Shown: positions 10,401 to 21,330 of the stretch, piece after piece
Layout: each line of letters opens with the position of its first letter
Numbering within the stretch: position 1 is the first letter of the stretch
Source of the DNA: Euptelea pleiosperma
Lineage: Eukaryota > Streptophyta > Magnoliopsida > Ranunculales > Eupteleaceae
Direction of reading: 5' to 3'
NCBI GenBank assembly: GCA_035048495.1
Contig: CM068545.1
Span: 22,354,741-22,418,740, forward strand
Length of the DNA stretch: 64,000 nucleotides
Translations under genes and position numbers: made by a program
Notes under the pieces: generated by a model
Database searches by the model: none
The model's input: the letters and a program-made list of their open reading frames with translations, nothing else
What the model was told of the DNA's origin: nothing

Positions 10401-12581
10401 GTTCTCTGTCTTGGAAAAATTATGTCACTCATCAAAATAGAGAACCCGATTTGCATCATTGGCATTCGAGTCAATATATTCAAATTATTCGTTTATTAAT
10501 GGAAAAAGATTGGCATATTCAGATGAGGTTGGGTTCTCTGTCTTGATGAATGGTGTTCTACTACTGGTATTTGTGTCATTCATAATCCTTATTTAATTTT
10601 ATATTTTTCCTGAAAGCAACTGCTATTTCCGGTTCTAGTGTCAAGCAATAAGTATGGTTTCATCACTTTCGTGCCTTCTTCCTTGGGCAAGGTCACTTGG
10701 TTTTTTACTACTTTTTCTTGACTGGCATTATCTCCAATCAAGTGTACATAGTTTGGGTGCATTCGGTGTGCATGTATACAAGTACCACTGATCTTTCAAT
10801 ACCTTGCACTATCTTATGATTGTTCCCTGGAATCCATCAAGCATCAGAAGTATGCCAAAAGGCGAGAAGAAGTCCCAAGTTGAGTCATATGACTTGTGGC
10901 TGAAGTGACTTATGAAATTTAGAATAATCTATGTTGCATTTCCAATGGCAGGTGATTAGAGTTAAATGGTCACTGCATGCAAGAGAAGAGATTGTGTTTG
11001 AGCTTCTCCAGCATCTGAGGGGGAATGTAGCAAGGAGTTTATTAGAGGGGATACGGAAGAGCAATAGGGAAATGATTGAGGAGCAAGAAGCAGCTCGCGA
11101 CCGCTTGTTTACTATTCAAGATGTTATGCAGAGCACTGTTCGTGCATGGTTGCAGGTGTATATACATGCATACACACACGCGCACACACACTAATACATA
11201 TATTTTGGTCATGTTATTTTGACATGCCTTATAATGACGTGCAAAAAAAATCCTTGTGGGGCCCATATGGAGATGAGTTAAGAGCTGATTTTTGTGAGAA
11301 TGATCTCCTCACCATGAAGAACATGCTCACAAAAAATCAGCTCATTTTGACATATCTAGCTCTATGAAATATGGGTTGCAAGTTGAGAAAATATGGACGG
11401 TCCATGGTGAGGAGATCATTCTCACAAAAAAAATCACCCCTTAACTCATCTCGATGTGGGCCCCACAAGGAATGTTTTTTCATGTGTCATTACAAGGCGT
11501 GTATGTATGCACACGCACACACATACGTGTAGATGTCTGTTTGTATATGTATATGTATATGAATCATGTTAGGATTCACTCGATCTATAACGTCCAAGGA
11601 AAAGTACAGTGCCAGGTAGTTTTGCCTCTTCACAATAAGTTGAGAATAGAGAGAATCTGGGGAAAAAGTTGCACGAGATTGTTCTCAAATTCTCTCCTTT
11701 TTCATCAATCATTGTGAAATAACTGAACTGCCTCTGCATGTTAAAATCTTCCACCAATCGCAAGGGTTTAGAAAAGCCTTTTGAATTCATAAATGGCCAT
11801 GAAGTAACATTTCCTTATTAAGAAAAAGAACATATACTTAAGCATAGACTGTCCTCTTTGCGTGTGACATGGACGCTGATGTCATAGTCCCGGTGGTATT
11901 TTAGTAAAATGCTGCCTCAATATCAGCCTCTCGATTTGAGAATAATGACATCATACACCTTTTTAGGACATTGTTAGTCCCAATATCCAAAGGTTTACAA
12001 CTTGACCTTGAGATAGCATGATACTGTAAGTACCACTGGGGCTATGACATTATTGACCATGAACGTATGTATAGAGAGGCTGGTCTAAACCACATATATT
12101 GTCATGCATGAATGTATCTGTCGGGCATCAGCGTGGACAGTATTGTCTTATTTATGCGTCTAATATTGAGTTTATACCACCTTGTTATTTCCAGGATAAA
12201 AGCCTTCGTGTTACTCACAATTTGGCCGTTTTTGGGGGTTGTGGCCTTGTTCTTTCCATCATCACTGGGCTCTTTGGGATCAACGTGGACGGGATCCCTG
12301 GAGCTGAGCAGACACCATATGCATTTGGTCTGTTTGCAGGCTTACTCATAGTGTTAGGAGTTGTGCTAATTGCAGTTGGGTTGCTATACCTTGGGTTGAA
12401 AAAGCCTATCACTGAAGAGCAGCTTGAAGCGAGGAAGTTGGAGCTCCAAGAGCTGGTTAAGATGTTCCAGCATGAGGCAGAAACTCATGCACAGGTCCGG
12501 CAAGATGTTTCCAGAAACAACTTACCCCCGACTGCTGCAGACATGCTTCCAGGTGGCGCAGATTATGTACTCATCCGCTGA
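1427..12581 (+). CDS. CorA-like magnesium-transporter-family protein, 3' part of gene (four exons)
   Basis: Visible exons are 1427-1486, 1579-1648, 10952-11155 and 12195-12581 (TGA stop). All are bounded by AG/GT and their phases fit, giving 239 complete residues. The first exon enters in mid-codon, so upstream exons lie outside the window. The protein has a charged helical stretch ([19 protein letters not shown], then [19 protein letters not shown]) and ends in two membrane segments: [20 protein letters not shown] and [21 protein letters not shown] charged cytosolic-type tail follows. The CorA signature Gly-Met-Asn is replaced by Gly-Ile-Asn before VDGIPG, as I recall for the plant CorA-like branch (At1g29830, At2g42950). 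Magnesium transport is therefore family inference, not shown. The intron 1649-10951 is swollen by LINE, SINE and MITE insertions. Confidence 0.88.
1804..2310. mobile_element. hAT-type MITE, AACGG-rich family, copy 1
   Basis: The element starts CAAGGTTTAAAA and ends TTTTAAACCATG, and is flanked by a perfect 8-bp duplication GATGAAAC (1796-1803 and 2311-2318). The core is full of AACGG and its complement. Both the 8-bp duplication and the CAAGG terminus fit hAT transposons. It has no coding capacity. A SINE is nested inside it at 1966-2130. Confidence 0.85.
1966..2130 (-). mobile_element. SINE nested in the hAT MITE
   Basis: A 165-bp insert is flanked by the direct repeat CTGAATTT (1958-1965 and 2131-2138). 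On the minus strand it ends in a run of A residues (plus-strand T run at 1966-1974), as expected of a retroposed SINE. Near its 5' part the minus strand reads GTGGCTCAGTCCAC, a weak box-A-like sequence. It has no coding capacity. It is younger than the MITE it interrupts. Confidence 0.7.
2640..3115 (+). mobile_element. Degenerate LINE reverse-transcriptase fragment
   Basis: Broken frames match the region just before the RT domain of the large LINE downstream. WWLKEG and an FFH remnant (2735-2785) correspond to its [13 protein letters not shown], and [24 protein letters not shown] (in pieces at 2945-3025) corresponds to its [24 protein letters not shown]. Several stops are present. It is an old remnant in the CorA-like intron. 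Confidence 0.6.
3285..3835 (-). mobile_element. 5'-truncated LINE (zf-RVT and 3' end)
   Basis: On the minus strand, 3835-3350 encodes the LINE zf-RVT tail: [11 protein letters not shown], then a Cys-x2-Cys and His-x4-Cys pattern (RCSLCK and VDHVLIHC), then [20 protein letters not shown]. At least one frameshift lies near 3600-3700. The 3' end at 3285-3295 is the reverse complement of TTACTTATCAAAAAAAA. It is a typical 5'-truncated copy of the same LINE type as at 1-530. Confidence 0.75.
4143..9800 (-). mobile_element. Near-full-length L1-type LINE, coding frames broken
   Basis: This 5.65 kb element reads from about 9800 down to a poly-A end at 4143-4158. ORF1 occupies 9800-7880 in several frames, starting with a DUF4283-like gag piece ([20 protein letters not shown]). 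ORF2 begins near 7860 with an apurinic-endonuclease-like domain ([29 protein letters not shown]). The reverse transcriptase follows ([52 protein letters not shown]), then the FADD box at about 5865 and a zf-RVT tail ([13 protein letters not shown]) down to 4232. Frame breaks near 7580, 5860 and 4870, and more in ORF1, make it inactive. No clear target-site duplication was found, so the 5' end is probably truncated. It lies antisense in the CorA-like intron. Confidence 0.92.
9801..10951. other. Intron sequence without genes
   Basis: This AT-rich sequence lies between the LINE and the third CorA-like exon. Apart from the duplicated segment listed at 10331-10547, I see no coding or RNA feature. 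Confidence 0.6.
10331..10547. repeat. Imperfect tandem duplication in intron
   Basis: About 85 bp at 10331-10415 is repeated imperfectly at 10460-10547. Both copies contain CATTTATTAATG or GTTTATTAATG, then GGCATATTCAGATG and GGGTTCTCTGTCTTG. The copies differ by scattered substitutions and short gaps, so the duplication is not recent. Confidence 0.7.
11222..11502. mobile_element. Foldback MITE in last CorA-like intron
   Basis: Long inverted repeats of about 90-100 bp lie at 11222-11316 and 11400-11502. Shared landmarks in inverted orientation are CCTTGTGGGGCCCA, GAGATGAGTTAA and GTGAGAATGATCTCCTCACC. Only about 85 bp separates the arms. CA-rich microsatellites flank both sides (11160-11190 and 11510-11525). 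It has no coding capacity and lies between exons 11155 and 12195. Confidence 0.75.
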
Positions 12582-13607
12582 CATTATGCTTCATCCAATA
12601 TGTTACAATGCTTTTTAACAGTAACTGCTCTTGGTTAGTGTATTACATTTGAAACATGGCAGAGCCTTCTTTATGACTTCCATGTTTCATATGTAAGGGT
12701 CATGATGGAAAATGCACTATAATAGGAATCATTAGATAAAAGTCATTTTTTTCCTTTGTAATACTGTCTTATCACGTTATAATGGCTATTAACATGGTTG
12801 TGATAGCTTCTTCCCTGAAAGTATGACATTTATTGTTTTGTTATGATGCTGTTCAATAGGAAAATGATCAGTCAGATCGCTACAGATTTCCATACAAGCT
12901 GTTCTTTCCCTTGCACTGAATTAATGTTTGGCCGGACTGCAATATTAGGTGGTTTTTGCATTCTTTTGGTTGCTGCAACCAAGTTTAGTGTCAATACTTA
13001 AACTGGGTTTAAGGCAGTTGGGTCATTTAGAGGATTTGAAGTCGCACCAAAGAAAGAGCTACTAAAGAAAGCAGAGCAGAAGATATTGAACCTATGACCT
13101 CCTTATATAGGGAGCATTCATTTCAACCCTCCCACCAAGAGGGTGCAAGGATTGAGGCCTTGAGAGGAATCCAACTCTTCAAGCCCCGCCCCTGCCAAAT
13201 AGGCTTCGTACTGGTTAAGGTCTGCCTGTCAAGATCTAAACCTACATCTAAACACTGCTACAGTTTTTGGACTATGCTCGTTCAAGAGGTAGTCTACTTA
13301 ACAAAAGATTAACAAGCCGGTGGGCAGCCTGCAGTAACCAGTAACAATAAATAGGTGTGAAGAATTGTTTCAAGCTAACTAAAAGTTGAGAGTGCACCTC
13401 TTTACTTAATTTTGAACCCAATGTTCTAGTTTTGAGTCTCAAAATTGAATTCTGAAGTTGAGATCAAAGGTAAAATGAGAGGGAAGTAAATGAGAATTTA
13501 AGGGTACAGTGAGGAGTTCTAATATGAGAAAGGAAAAGGCAGACGAGGGATGCAACCCATAAACCAAAAGCCAACCCAAGAAAAGGGCTAGAAACATTTA
13601 CCAAGTT

Positions 13608-13612
<5 letters not shown>
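12582..13612. other. 3' flank of CorA-like gene
   Basis: The first few hundred bases should hold the 3' untranslated region. Signals such as AATAGG and AATAAA-like text occur, but none can be assigned with confidence. I see no gene in the rest. Confidence 0.5.

Positions 13613-13657
<45 letters not shown>
13613..13657. repeat. (GA)n microsatellite
   Basis: About 21 consecutive GA units directly abut the left end of the MITE at 13658. Confidence 0.95.
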
Positions 13658-13659
<2 letters not shown>

Positions 13660-14015
13660 GGGATATTGCCACACACCAAATTATGGAAAGCACCCACTTA
13701 AACAAAAAATCCCTTTAATTTCTAATACCACTCACCCTACATTTCGGTAGGTGTCTACCGTTTTAGTGAAAATGGACACGACCATGTCCTACCGTTTGAA
13801 CCTTCTCAGGCTGGTAGGTGCAAACGGTAGCCTATTACTGTTTCCCTTGTTCAAATATCGGTAGGTTCCTACCGTTTTAGTGAAAATAGATACGACCCTG
13901 TCCTACCGTTTGAATCTACACAGACTGATAGGTTCAAACGGTAGGCTATTACCGTTTACCATGGTTTTAAAAAGTGGGTGCTTTTCATAATTTGGTGTGT
14001 GGCAATATCCCGCCC
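13658..14015. mobile_element. MITE with internal tandem duplication
   Basis: Terminal inverted repeats of about 42 bp lie at 13658-13700 and 13972-14015. They share GGGATATTGCCACACACC, AAATTATG and AAAGCACCCACTT in inverted orientation. The interior consists of two copies of a unit of about 115 bp (about 13741-13852 and 13857-13966). Each copy contains CGGTAGG, CTACCGTTTTAGTGAAAAT, TGTCCTACCGTTTGAA and CAAACGGTAG, and is itself partly palindromic. It has no coding capacity. The superfamily cannot be assigned because no clear target-site duplication is seen. Confidence 0.75.
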
Positions 14016-14279
14016 CTATAGTTATCATGATAGAAAATGTACCATTTTACTTGCTAACAACTTGGAATAAGTATGAAAATGTAGTCCAGCAAAAACACTT
14101 CTCTCAATCTCACTTTCTTGAGATGGTATTCCCTTTCCGCAAGAGAGATTAGCAACTTGGAGTTAAAGATTAACATTGCATTGAGAGGGAGCTTCTCCAC
14201 AGAAAATCATAAGCTCCTTTTCCTTTCTTTTTTCTTTTTTCATCCATGAAAAATGATGCAAGAGAATTGAATCTATCGT

Positions 14280-14366
14280 TAAAACGGATGGGGTGCTCTA
14301 TCTGCAAGACCTGAGATCGTGGGTTTATTCCCAGGTTACCTACCAAAGGAAATGAAAACCAATCAT
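14280..14366 (+). mobile_element. Possible tRNA-derived SINE remnant
   Basis: The text GGGGTGCTCTATCTGC, then GAGATCGTGGGTTTATTCCC and GGTTACCTACC, resembles the head of plant tRNA-related SINEs, with a degenerate B box. The stems cannot form a proper tRNA. Confidence 0.35.
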
Positions 14367-15059
14367 CTAGGAACTAAAGTTTTTTTTTTCCTCTTTAATC
14401 AGGGTGATTGCTTTGTTGTTTTTGGTTTATTGTTCTTAGAAGTTGACGTTGACTAGAAGATCCCAAGATCATCGATTAGAGATGTAGTTGTAGTCTCATG
14501 GTTCAAGATGGTCCTGCAAATGACAAGGCAATTCAAGGTTTTCAAAAAGCAGATGGCTTGTGCAACAGTAGTTGAATATGATAAATCATACATCATACAC
14601 AATTGCATTACATTACATTCAGGTGGGTTGACATGGTGACTTGGAGGAACTATGAACTTCATTTAAAAGTTAGAACTAAAACAGAAGTTCAAAAGACTAA
14701 TATTAAGAATTATTATTGCTTTTGAAATATATAAGCAATGTTGGCGATTATTGCTTTCTTTTTTATGAAAATGCGATTGAAAAAAACTTAGTCAAGTTGG
14801 CGCACTTTTTGAGCTACCTAAGGCAGCTGATGTATTTGTTGGAAAAATCTAATTTGAAAAATCAGAAAAATGTGACTAACGGGGTCACTTGAGCATAAAT
14901 AAAAGTGGGACCCACTTATCTTTTGAGGTAGGTCCATAATGATTTTTCATCTCCTTGGTATGGTGAATAATGTAGTTAAATTATTTAACCAAGACCCTTT
15001 ATGAGTGAACGAAAAATCGGCTCCAAACTATCCTATTTATAATGGGTACAAGTGAGTAA
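14367..15059. other. Intergenic, no feature seen
   Basis: This AT-rich intergenic DNA shows no recognisable coding, RNA or repeat structure. Confidence 0.5.
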
Positions 15060-15420
15060 AGTTTGTGAAAAGCTTTAGTCCTACATTGGAAAACTACAAG
15101 ATTGGAATGCAACTTATATATAAAAGTTGTTCCATAGAGACTTGTAAGCTTAAAGAGAAAAGTGGGTGTGTTCATGTGCACACAGGGGCCCATGCAGATA
15201 ACAGTATTTTGAGTTTAGTACTGAAAAATGTTTCGACTCAAAGCGAGCCATGTGTTCACCTGCCGAGCTTTTCGAATACTGAATGTAACGTGGAGTTCGG
15301 TAAACAACTGGTTCCCTTGAGTCCTTGTTTTTGCCTGTATGCATCTAAAGCCTGGTTCCAAAGTGCGTGCATAGAGGTGTTCACCGTGGATTTTCATTTG
15401 AGGTATTAGCTTTTCCAGAG
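15060..15420 (+). other. LTR-like or snRNA-promoter-like segment
   Basis: At 15077-15088 the text AGTCCTACATTG resembles the plant snRNA upstream sequence element. A TATATATAAAAG box follows 26 bp downstream. The same phrase is common in short plant LTR elements. No snRNA sequence follows. A retroelement LTR fragment is the likelier explanation. Confidence 0.3.
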
Positions 15421-16920
15421 GATAAGTGAAAAATGTATATAAAGAATATGGTTATCCAGTTTAAAGGTCGAAAATATGTGCCTTTTGGAAGACGGGCGTT
15501 CTTAAAAGTGCCATAGCATTTGCTAGTCAAACTGCAGATTGAAGTGATCCTACACGTCTATCTAGCATTGAACGATGCCTGCAACCAAGCCAATCCTCTA
15601 TGCCCTCGATTGATCAAGTGTATTGTTATGGTTTAGGGCTTGAATAAACAAATAGTAAGAATAAACTTATTAATAAGACATCTTAATCAGGCAGATCTTT
15701 CACTATGCTTATTGTACGAGTAATGCTAACACAATGGATTGGTTCCGGCATTTGTGGGAACCGGCTTCTGGTTTGATGTCACGTCAAACCCTATAATTGT
15801 AGCATGTGACTAGCAACCAATACAGCATGTGCACATTAATGGAGAACGAAAAATGAAAAATAAATGAGACTCCTGGCAATCACCAAGAGCAACCCTTATC
15901 CAACAACTTTTCTGGGACTTGCACAAAAGAACTGCCCACTATGAAATCCCATCAGATATTTATATCATGCATCCATATTAAGGGCACTTGTGATATTGAA
16001 AGATTAGATAATCAAATCCGAATGTTTGAAGAATCAAGACCTAAATCTATCCATCAAGTAAAAATATTTGTAACAATTTCAAAATTCACTAAATACTGCA
16101 AGTATCTAATGCAACTCTGGAATTTGCAGCAAGAACACCCAAACCGAAAACCTTAATTACTGACTGATGGGGGGACCTGAGATTCTTGCTAAAGAGTCTT
16201 CCATTGTAGAATATCCTCTGTAAACAGAATGTCGTTTTATCTCAGTAAACAAGTGTGCCTATCTCCCCACCAATTGCACACTGTTTTCAATTTTTCATGT
16301 ATGCCGATCCAAATACTTGACTTTTCCTGTCAGAAAGAAAATTCATATATGAAAATCTTGTGGGCCAAAAGGAATCTTTTTTAGGTTTGCGGTGTACCCA
16401 CCTGATGAACATATAAAGGAAAAATTCATTGACCCATCATCAGACTGTTACATCAGTGACCAGGAACCTTTTATTTTGCAAGTCTTGCCGCAACTTCGCT
16501 TTTGACCTGTATATATTCACGGTCATTTAGGCACATGGGTTCATAAGTGCATGCTGTAAAATTGCTCATCAAGGTTCGAAACTAAAGAACGAAAACTTAT
16601 CAAATCTCAAACTTCAAAGGATAGAAAAACGAAAGATATCACAGATTTCAGAAACAAGCCATCAATAAAATCATCAGATTTCTTAGAAGTAGGCCCCTAA
16701 CAGTCCCAACTATTTCCAACACAGCGAGGTTGAAAAATTGGAACATCAGAGTTTAATAGTGACTTACACAGAAGAAAACAAGAATGTGAGAGGGAACAGA
16801 AAGAATTGTGAGACACGTATCCTTAATGAGCAAAGTAGAAGAAAAACAGAATAATACAAAACCTTGTTTTGAAATAAAAAACAGGAGGAGAAGCTAGGAC
16901 TTTCACCTTATAATGCATGA
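15421..16920. other. Intergenic, no feature seen
   Basis: I see no gene, RNA or clear repeat here. Part of it may be the decayed 3' flank of the NBS-LRR remnant that follows on the minus strand. Confidence 0.5.
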
Positions 16921-16924
16921 CGGC

Positions 16925-17965
16925 TTAGAGAACATCTTGTAAGTGTAATGGATATTCGTTTTCTGTTTCCACCCCTTCAAGCCATCTCTTTCTCCACAGA
17001 GGTTGGTAGTTTTGGTAACAAGAGGAAGCCTCTTCAGAGTTCAGATACTGGAATCCCTCACTTCAATATCTTCTAGAACCAAAGACAGATGTAGATCAAG
17101 AATAAAACCACCTTGGTAGAAACCAGTCAGTGTTGTCATTTCTTTAATCATTGGAGCATGCCCCTACACACCAATTGCTCCTTCACAATAATCTATTCTG
17201 TTTCTTTGCAATTGATACACGGAGTTCTTGAAGTTGGTGAAGTGATCATGTTTAACTCAACGAGAAGAGGTTCTTAATGTTGATGCAGTTATAAATGTCC
17301 ATGCCTTTCAGATTTTGGAAGGTTGTAGCTGGTAGGGAATTATAAGGATCCTTCAAATGCAGACTTTCCATCCCCCACTGCATTCCTCCTTACAGATTAT
17401 TTTCTACAATTCCAATCAGTTTAAAATGTTAAGCCATACCAGTTGTTGAACTCTCTAAGCCCGAGAGGGGAGAGGAGTTTATTCAACCTATTACATTTCT
17501 CCATTCGTAGCTTATTTGTTGTCGAGACCTTATTATTTTCTCCATTTTCTCACAGTTTGAAACGATTGTCAGGTTCTGTAGATTCTCCAATTTCAACATC
17601 TGGAGAATGTAGGACGCACTTCCACACACTTGACGCAACTCTTCAGTCGTCATAATCACATTTTTGACACAGTTCACATTTTGCACTCTTTGCAGGAAAA
17701 TAAATGGCAGGAGATTGACTATTTTCTCACAGTTCTTCACAGCTACAAGCCTCAGGTTTTTGAAGAATCCATCTCAAAGAGGCCCATGACAGATCTGCTC
17801 AAGTTATCCATGCCCTTTAGGCACAATCTATCCAAACCACAAACTCATTTTGTGGGATCTCTCTCATAACACATGAAATATTTATTTCACCACAATCCTC
17901 TCCATTTCACTGCATTCCTCAGGGAGAACCGTCAAGGCACTGAAATCCATTTCTTTTGTTGCATC
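16925..17965 (-). pseudogene. NBS-LRR (disease-resistance type) C-terminal LRR remnant
   Basis: On the minus strand the longest open piece, 17740-17483, reads as part of the LRR region of CC-NBS-LRR proteins: KNCEKIVNLLPFIFLQRVQN, then LKLENLQNLTIV and NCEKMEKII. Upstream (about 17960-17760) a shifted frame gives CLKGMDNLSRSVMGLFEMD. Downstream (about 17350-17200) NLKGMDIYNCINIKNLFSLS and LQELRV are seen. Stops and frameshifts separate these pieces, and no NB-ARC motif (P-loop, GLPL, MHD) is found. It is a pseudogene fragment just downstream of the PPR gene on the same strand. Confidence 0.65.
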
Positions 17966-18045
17966 TTCCAAAATAGGATTTATAGTTAGATCACACACTT
18001 CACAAATGTTCTGTGAGGATACTGACCAACTAACAACTGCATACT

Positions 18046-21000
18046 TTAATTTGACTCTAGAAGAAGAGGCATTCTATTCTCATTGAACTGGATAAAGCTA
18101 GAGCCTGGGTCCTTTTTTATACCTCTATCTTCCATCAATTTCCTTGTCTTCCATGCATCCTGCCACAAACCAGATGCAGCATATATGCTTGCTAGAACAA
18201 CATGGTTGACAGAATTCTTAGGCTCCAGATCAAAAAGATGTTGAGCCGCTACTTCTCCAAGAGACGTATTTCCGTAGACTCTACATGCTCCTAGAATAGC
18301 ACCCCAAAGTGAGGCATTAGGCTTAACATTCATCTTGAAAACCAAATTATAGGCTTCTTCCAACTGTCCCCCACGAGCGAACAGATCAACTAAACAAGAA
18401 TAATGCTCAGCTCTTGGATTGATACTGTATTTGTTAACCATTGAATTAAAGCAGTCCCAACCTTTGCTCGTCAAGCCAGTATGGCTACATGCAAAGATAA
18501 GAGACAAAAATGTAACATCATTCGGCTTCAACCCATTATCTTCCATCTTCTCAAATAGTGAAATTGCCTTTTCTGCATACCCATGCTTCCCATATCCAGT
18601 AATCAATGAAGTCCAAGAAATCACATTCTTTTCTTGCATTTCATCAAAAGCACGAGTGGCATCCTCGATTTCTCCTGATTTAGCATACATATCGATGAGA
18701 GCATTTCCCATGGCGACATCATAATTGGGTTGGTTCTTTAACGCGAGGGCATGGATTTGCCTTCCCAAGCTCAATGATGCTATGTTGGCACATACATTAA
18801 GCATGGCGCATAGGATAACATCATCCATTCCCATGCGCATCTGATTTATTTCACAAAAAAGATCCAAAGCCTCCCTACTATAGCTACCTTCATGTGCATA
18901 TCCGGTGATCAATGCAGTGCAGGAGATCAGATCCTTTTCTAGCAAAGAATCATACAGAAGTCTCGCACTGCTCATGCTTCCACATTTTGCATGAGCATCA
19001 ATCAGTGATCCAGTCACAACACCGTGAGATCCAAAACCCAGTTGAACGACGAACCCGTGAATCTGGTTGACCTTCATAAGAGCTCTACCTCCGCGACAGG
19101 CTCTTAGCACACTTCCAAAAGTGAAGTGATCGGGAACCATTCCTGTTAAATTTTTTGGTAACAGTACAGAAATTAAATCCAACCAAACAAAAAAAAGTCA
19201 AAGAAAAGCAATAAAACACAGGGGCATCTAAGTCCCTCTGTTAACAAGTTCCAATACAATTTTGTAAATGTAATGTAACCTGATGATTCTAAAACACCAC
19301 AATAAGGAAACCTGGGATATTTGATCAGAATATAACGTGAGCACATTGTAAATGTAGTCATTGTGGCAATCAAATGATCCTGACAGTTTTCTTAATCGGT
19401 GAAATTTGAATGGCTTGATGAAAATACACTTTTTATTTTTTTTTGGAAAAAATCAATGATCTCAATGGCTATGATACCTGAACACCTGTATATGACCAAA
19501 GTACAAGTATTGAAACGATATGACATGTATACGGGCATAAAAAAGATACCTCGCGTATTTATATATAACAGATGCATAACAGTGACAAAAAATAATATTA
19601 TGGTCAGTTTAAATCAATATTCCAGCACTATTAATTTTATATCTAGTATAAAATGATATATTTTGTAGTACTTACTTGATTATTAATGTATTATACACTT
19701 TTTATTGTATGTTTACACATGCACTTGTGTATCTACGTGTATACCATTTATAATATTATACGTGAAAGTATCTAAGTCATAGATTTTAGAAAAAATGGGT
19801 TGGATAACCGTATCCATGTCCCTATTTTGGAAAATGTCGAGTCATATACCCGATTCCCATATCCATGTCCGCAACCGTATCCTGGCATCATAGGTTAGCA
19901 TGGTCCATTGGAGCAATATTTAGGTTCATGTCCAATCCAATGGGTCGCCTAACATTTGGCCAGTCTAGATTCATCAGAAAATTTGCTGCTTATATGACAC
20001 ACATCATAGAATGTTTATATGATAAACCGCATGGTTCAAAAGCTCATTCTACCTCGGCTGAGATGTCTCCTTCCGATAGTGTATCAAGACGATACATAAG
20101 AGAATGTACTGTCTTGTGCCAAAAACCTAATTTAAGTACAAAAAACTGGGTTAAAACCATATTATCATCGTACATATATCTTCTATTACACATATAAATG
20201 CTAAAAAATGAATCTGTAACCTAAATAAGCATTACAAAATGGTTTAATTATATCAAGACATATACTGTTTTTCCATTTGTCTCGTTTCGTCTCGGTCGAG
20301 ACGTTTCGTTCTGTCAGCTTACCAAGCCATCGAAATGAATGGAACAATATTTTAAACCTTGATAAACCATCACAGATCAAGCAACAACGCCAAGCTTCCT
20401 CTCTTAGAAACTATTTTTCAAACAAAAAGATTCAATTCATACCCTCATTCAGCATCAAACGGAACATTACAAAGGAATCATCTGCAAGCCCTTGAACAGC
20501 ATACCCACCAATCACCGCATTCCAAGAAACCACGTCCCTATGCGACATACTTTCAAACAAATACCGAGCATCCTCCATATTTCCACACTTGGAATGCAAA
20601 TCAACCAATGCACTTTGCACAAACAAATTCTCCCCAAATCTACTCTTTGCAATATACCCTTGAATCTGTTTCCCTCGTTTCAAACACATCATATTCGTGC
20701 ATGCCCTCAAAACACTACCATAAGTAAACTGATTAGCCTTAACATCGGACCGATGCATTACCGAGAAAACCTCCAGAGCTTCCTTTGAATACCCATTTTG
20801 AGAATACCCAGAAATCATCGCAGTCCAAGACACAACGCTTCGCTCAGACATTTTATCAAATATTTTACGAGCAGCACCCACGTCTCCAGTTTTTGAATAG
20901 CAGATTATCAATTTGGTGTTTAAATACAAATCTGAATCGAACCCATTCCTCAAGAGATAGTCGTGAACTAATCGACCTTCTTTCTCTGCTTTCGAATCGA

Positions 21001-21181
21001 TGCAGAGCTGCAGAATTGATGAGCACAGAGATGAGTCTAAGGAAATGGGTTTCGAGTCAAGGATTTTCAGAGCTTCTTTTAATTTCCCGAGCTTGCATAG
21101 TGATAGAATGTTTGATTGGAATTCTGTTGGGTGGATTATTTTTGAAAAGTGGTTGACAGTTTTTGTCCACATTTTGTTCAT
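18046..21181 (-). CDS. Pentatricopeptide repeat protein, PLS class with E domain
   Basis: Two exons, 21181-20443 and 19142-18046, join in phase 1 across a GT-AG intron of 1,300 bp, giving 611 residues and a TAA stop. The tandem 31-36-residue repeats carry the usual plant texts VVSWTAMISGYSQNGYSKEA, VVSWNAVIGGYAVQGLADDS and VISWTSLITGYGKHGYAEKA. The C-terminal E region follows (ASLWGAILGACRVYGN, YAASGLWQDAWKTRKLM), without a DYW cytidine-deaminase domain. Proteins of this class bind organellar RNA and often act in C-to-U editing, relying on a DYW partner. Which transcript it binds is unknown. Repeat content and length recall Arabidopsis At3g20730 (from memory). The start at 21181 is the first Met of the frame; the N-terminus could be an organelle-targeting peptide. 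Confidence 0.93.
19790..20370. mobile_element. Possible low-complexity MITE in the PPR intron
   Basis: The right end reads TTTTAAACCTTG (20351-20362), the same terminus as the AACGG MITE family. The interior has iterated TTTCGTCTCG-like and CGTATCCATGTCC-like words. A matching left end is not clear, so the boundary is a guess. Confidence 0.35.
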
Positions 21182-21330
21182 GGGTGCGTTTTACGCACAG
21201 CGCGTAATTTTACAGAGGGCCTTCTCGCTTTAGAGAGACGTTACAATGCTTAACCTCAAAGGACATTTTCGGAAGATTAGTTTGGAGGGGCAACTTTATA
21301 AGAGGAACCTCTACGGGCACCCACGTCTTT
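21182..21330. other. 5' flank of the PPR gene
   Basis: This short flank between the PPR start codon and the foldback element should contain the promoter or leader. No convincing TATA box can be assigned. Confidence 0.4.

Noticed and set aside
15077..15130. U-snRNA gene
   Set aside because: Only promoter-like words are present. No conserved U-snRNA sequence follows.
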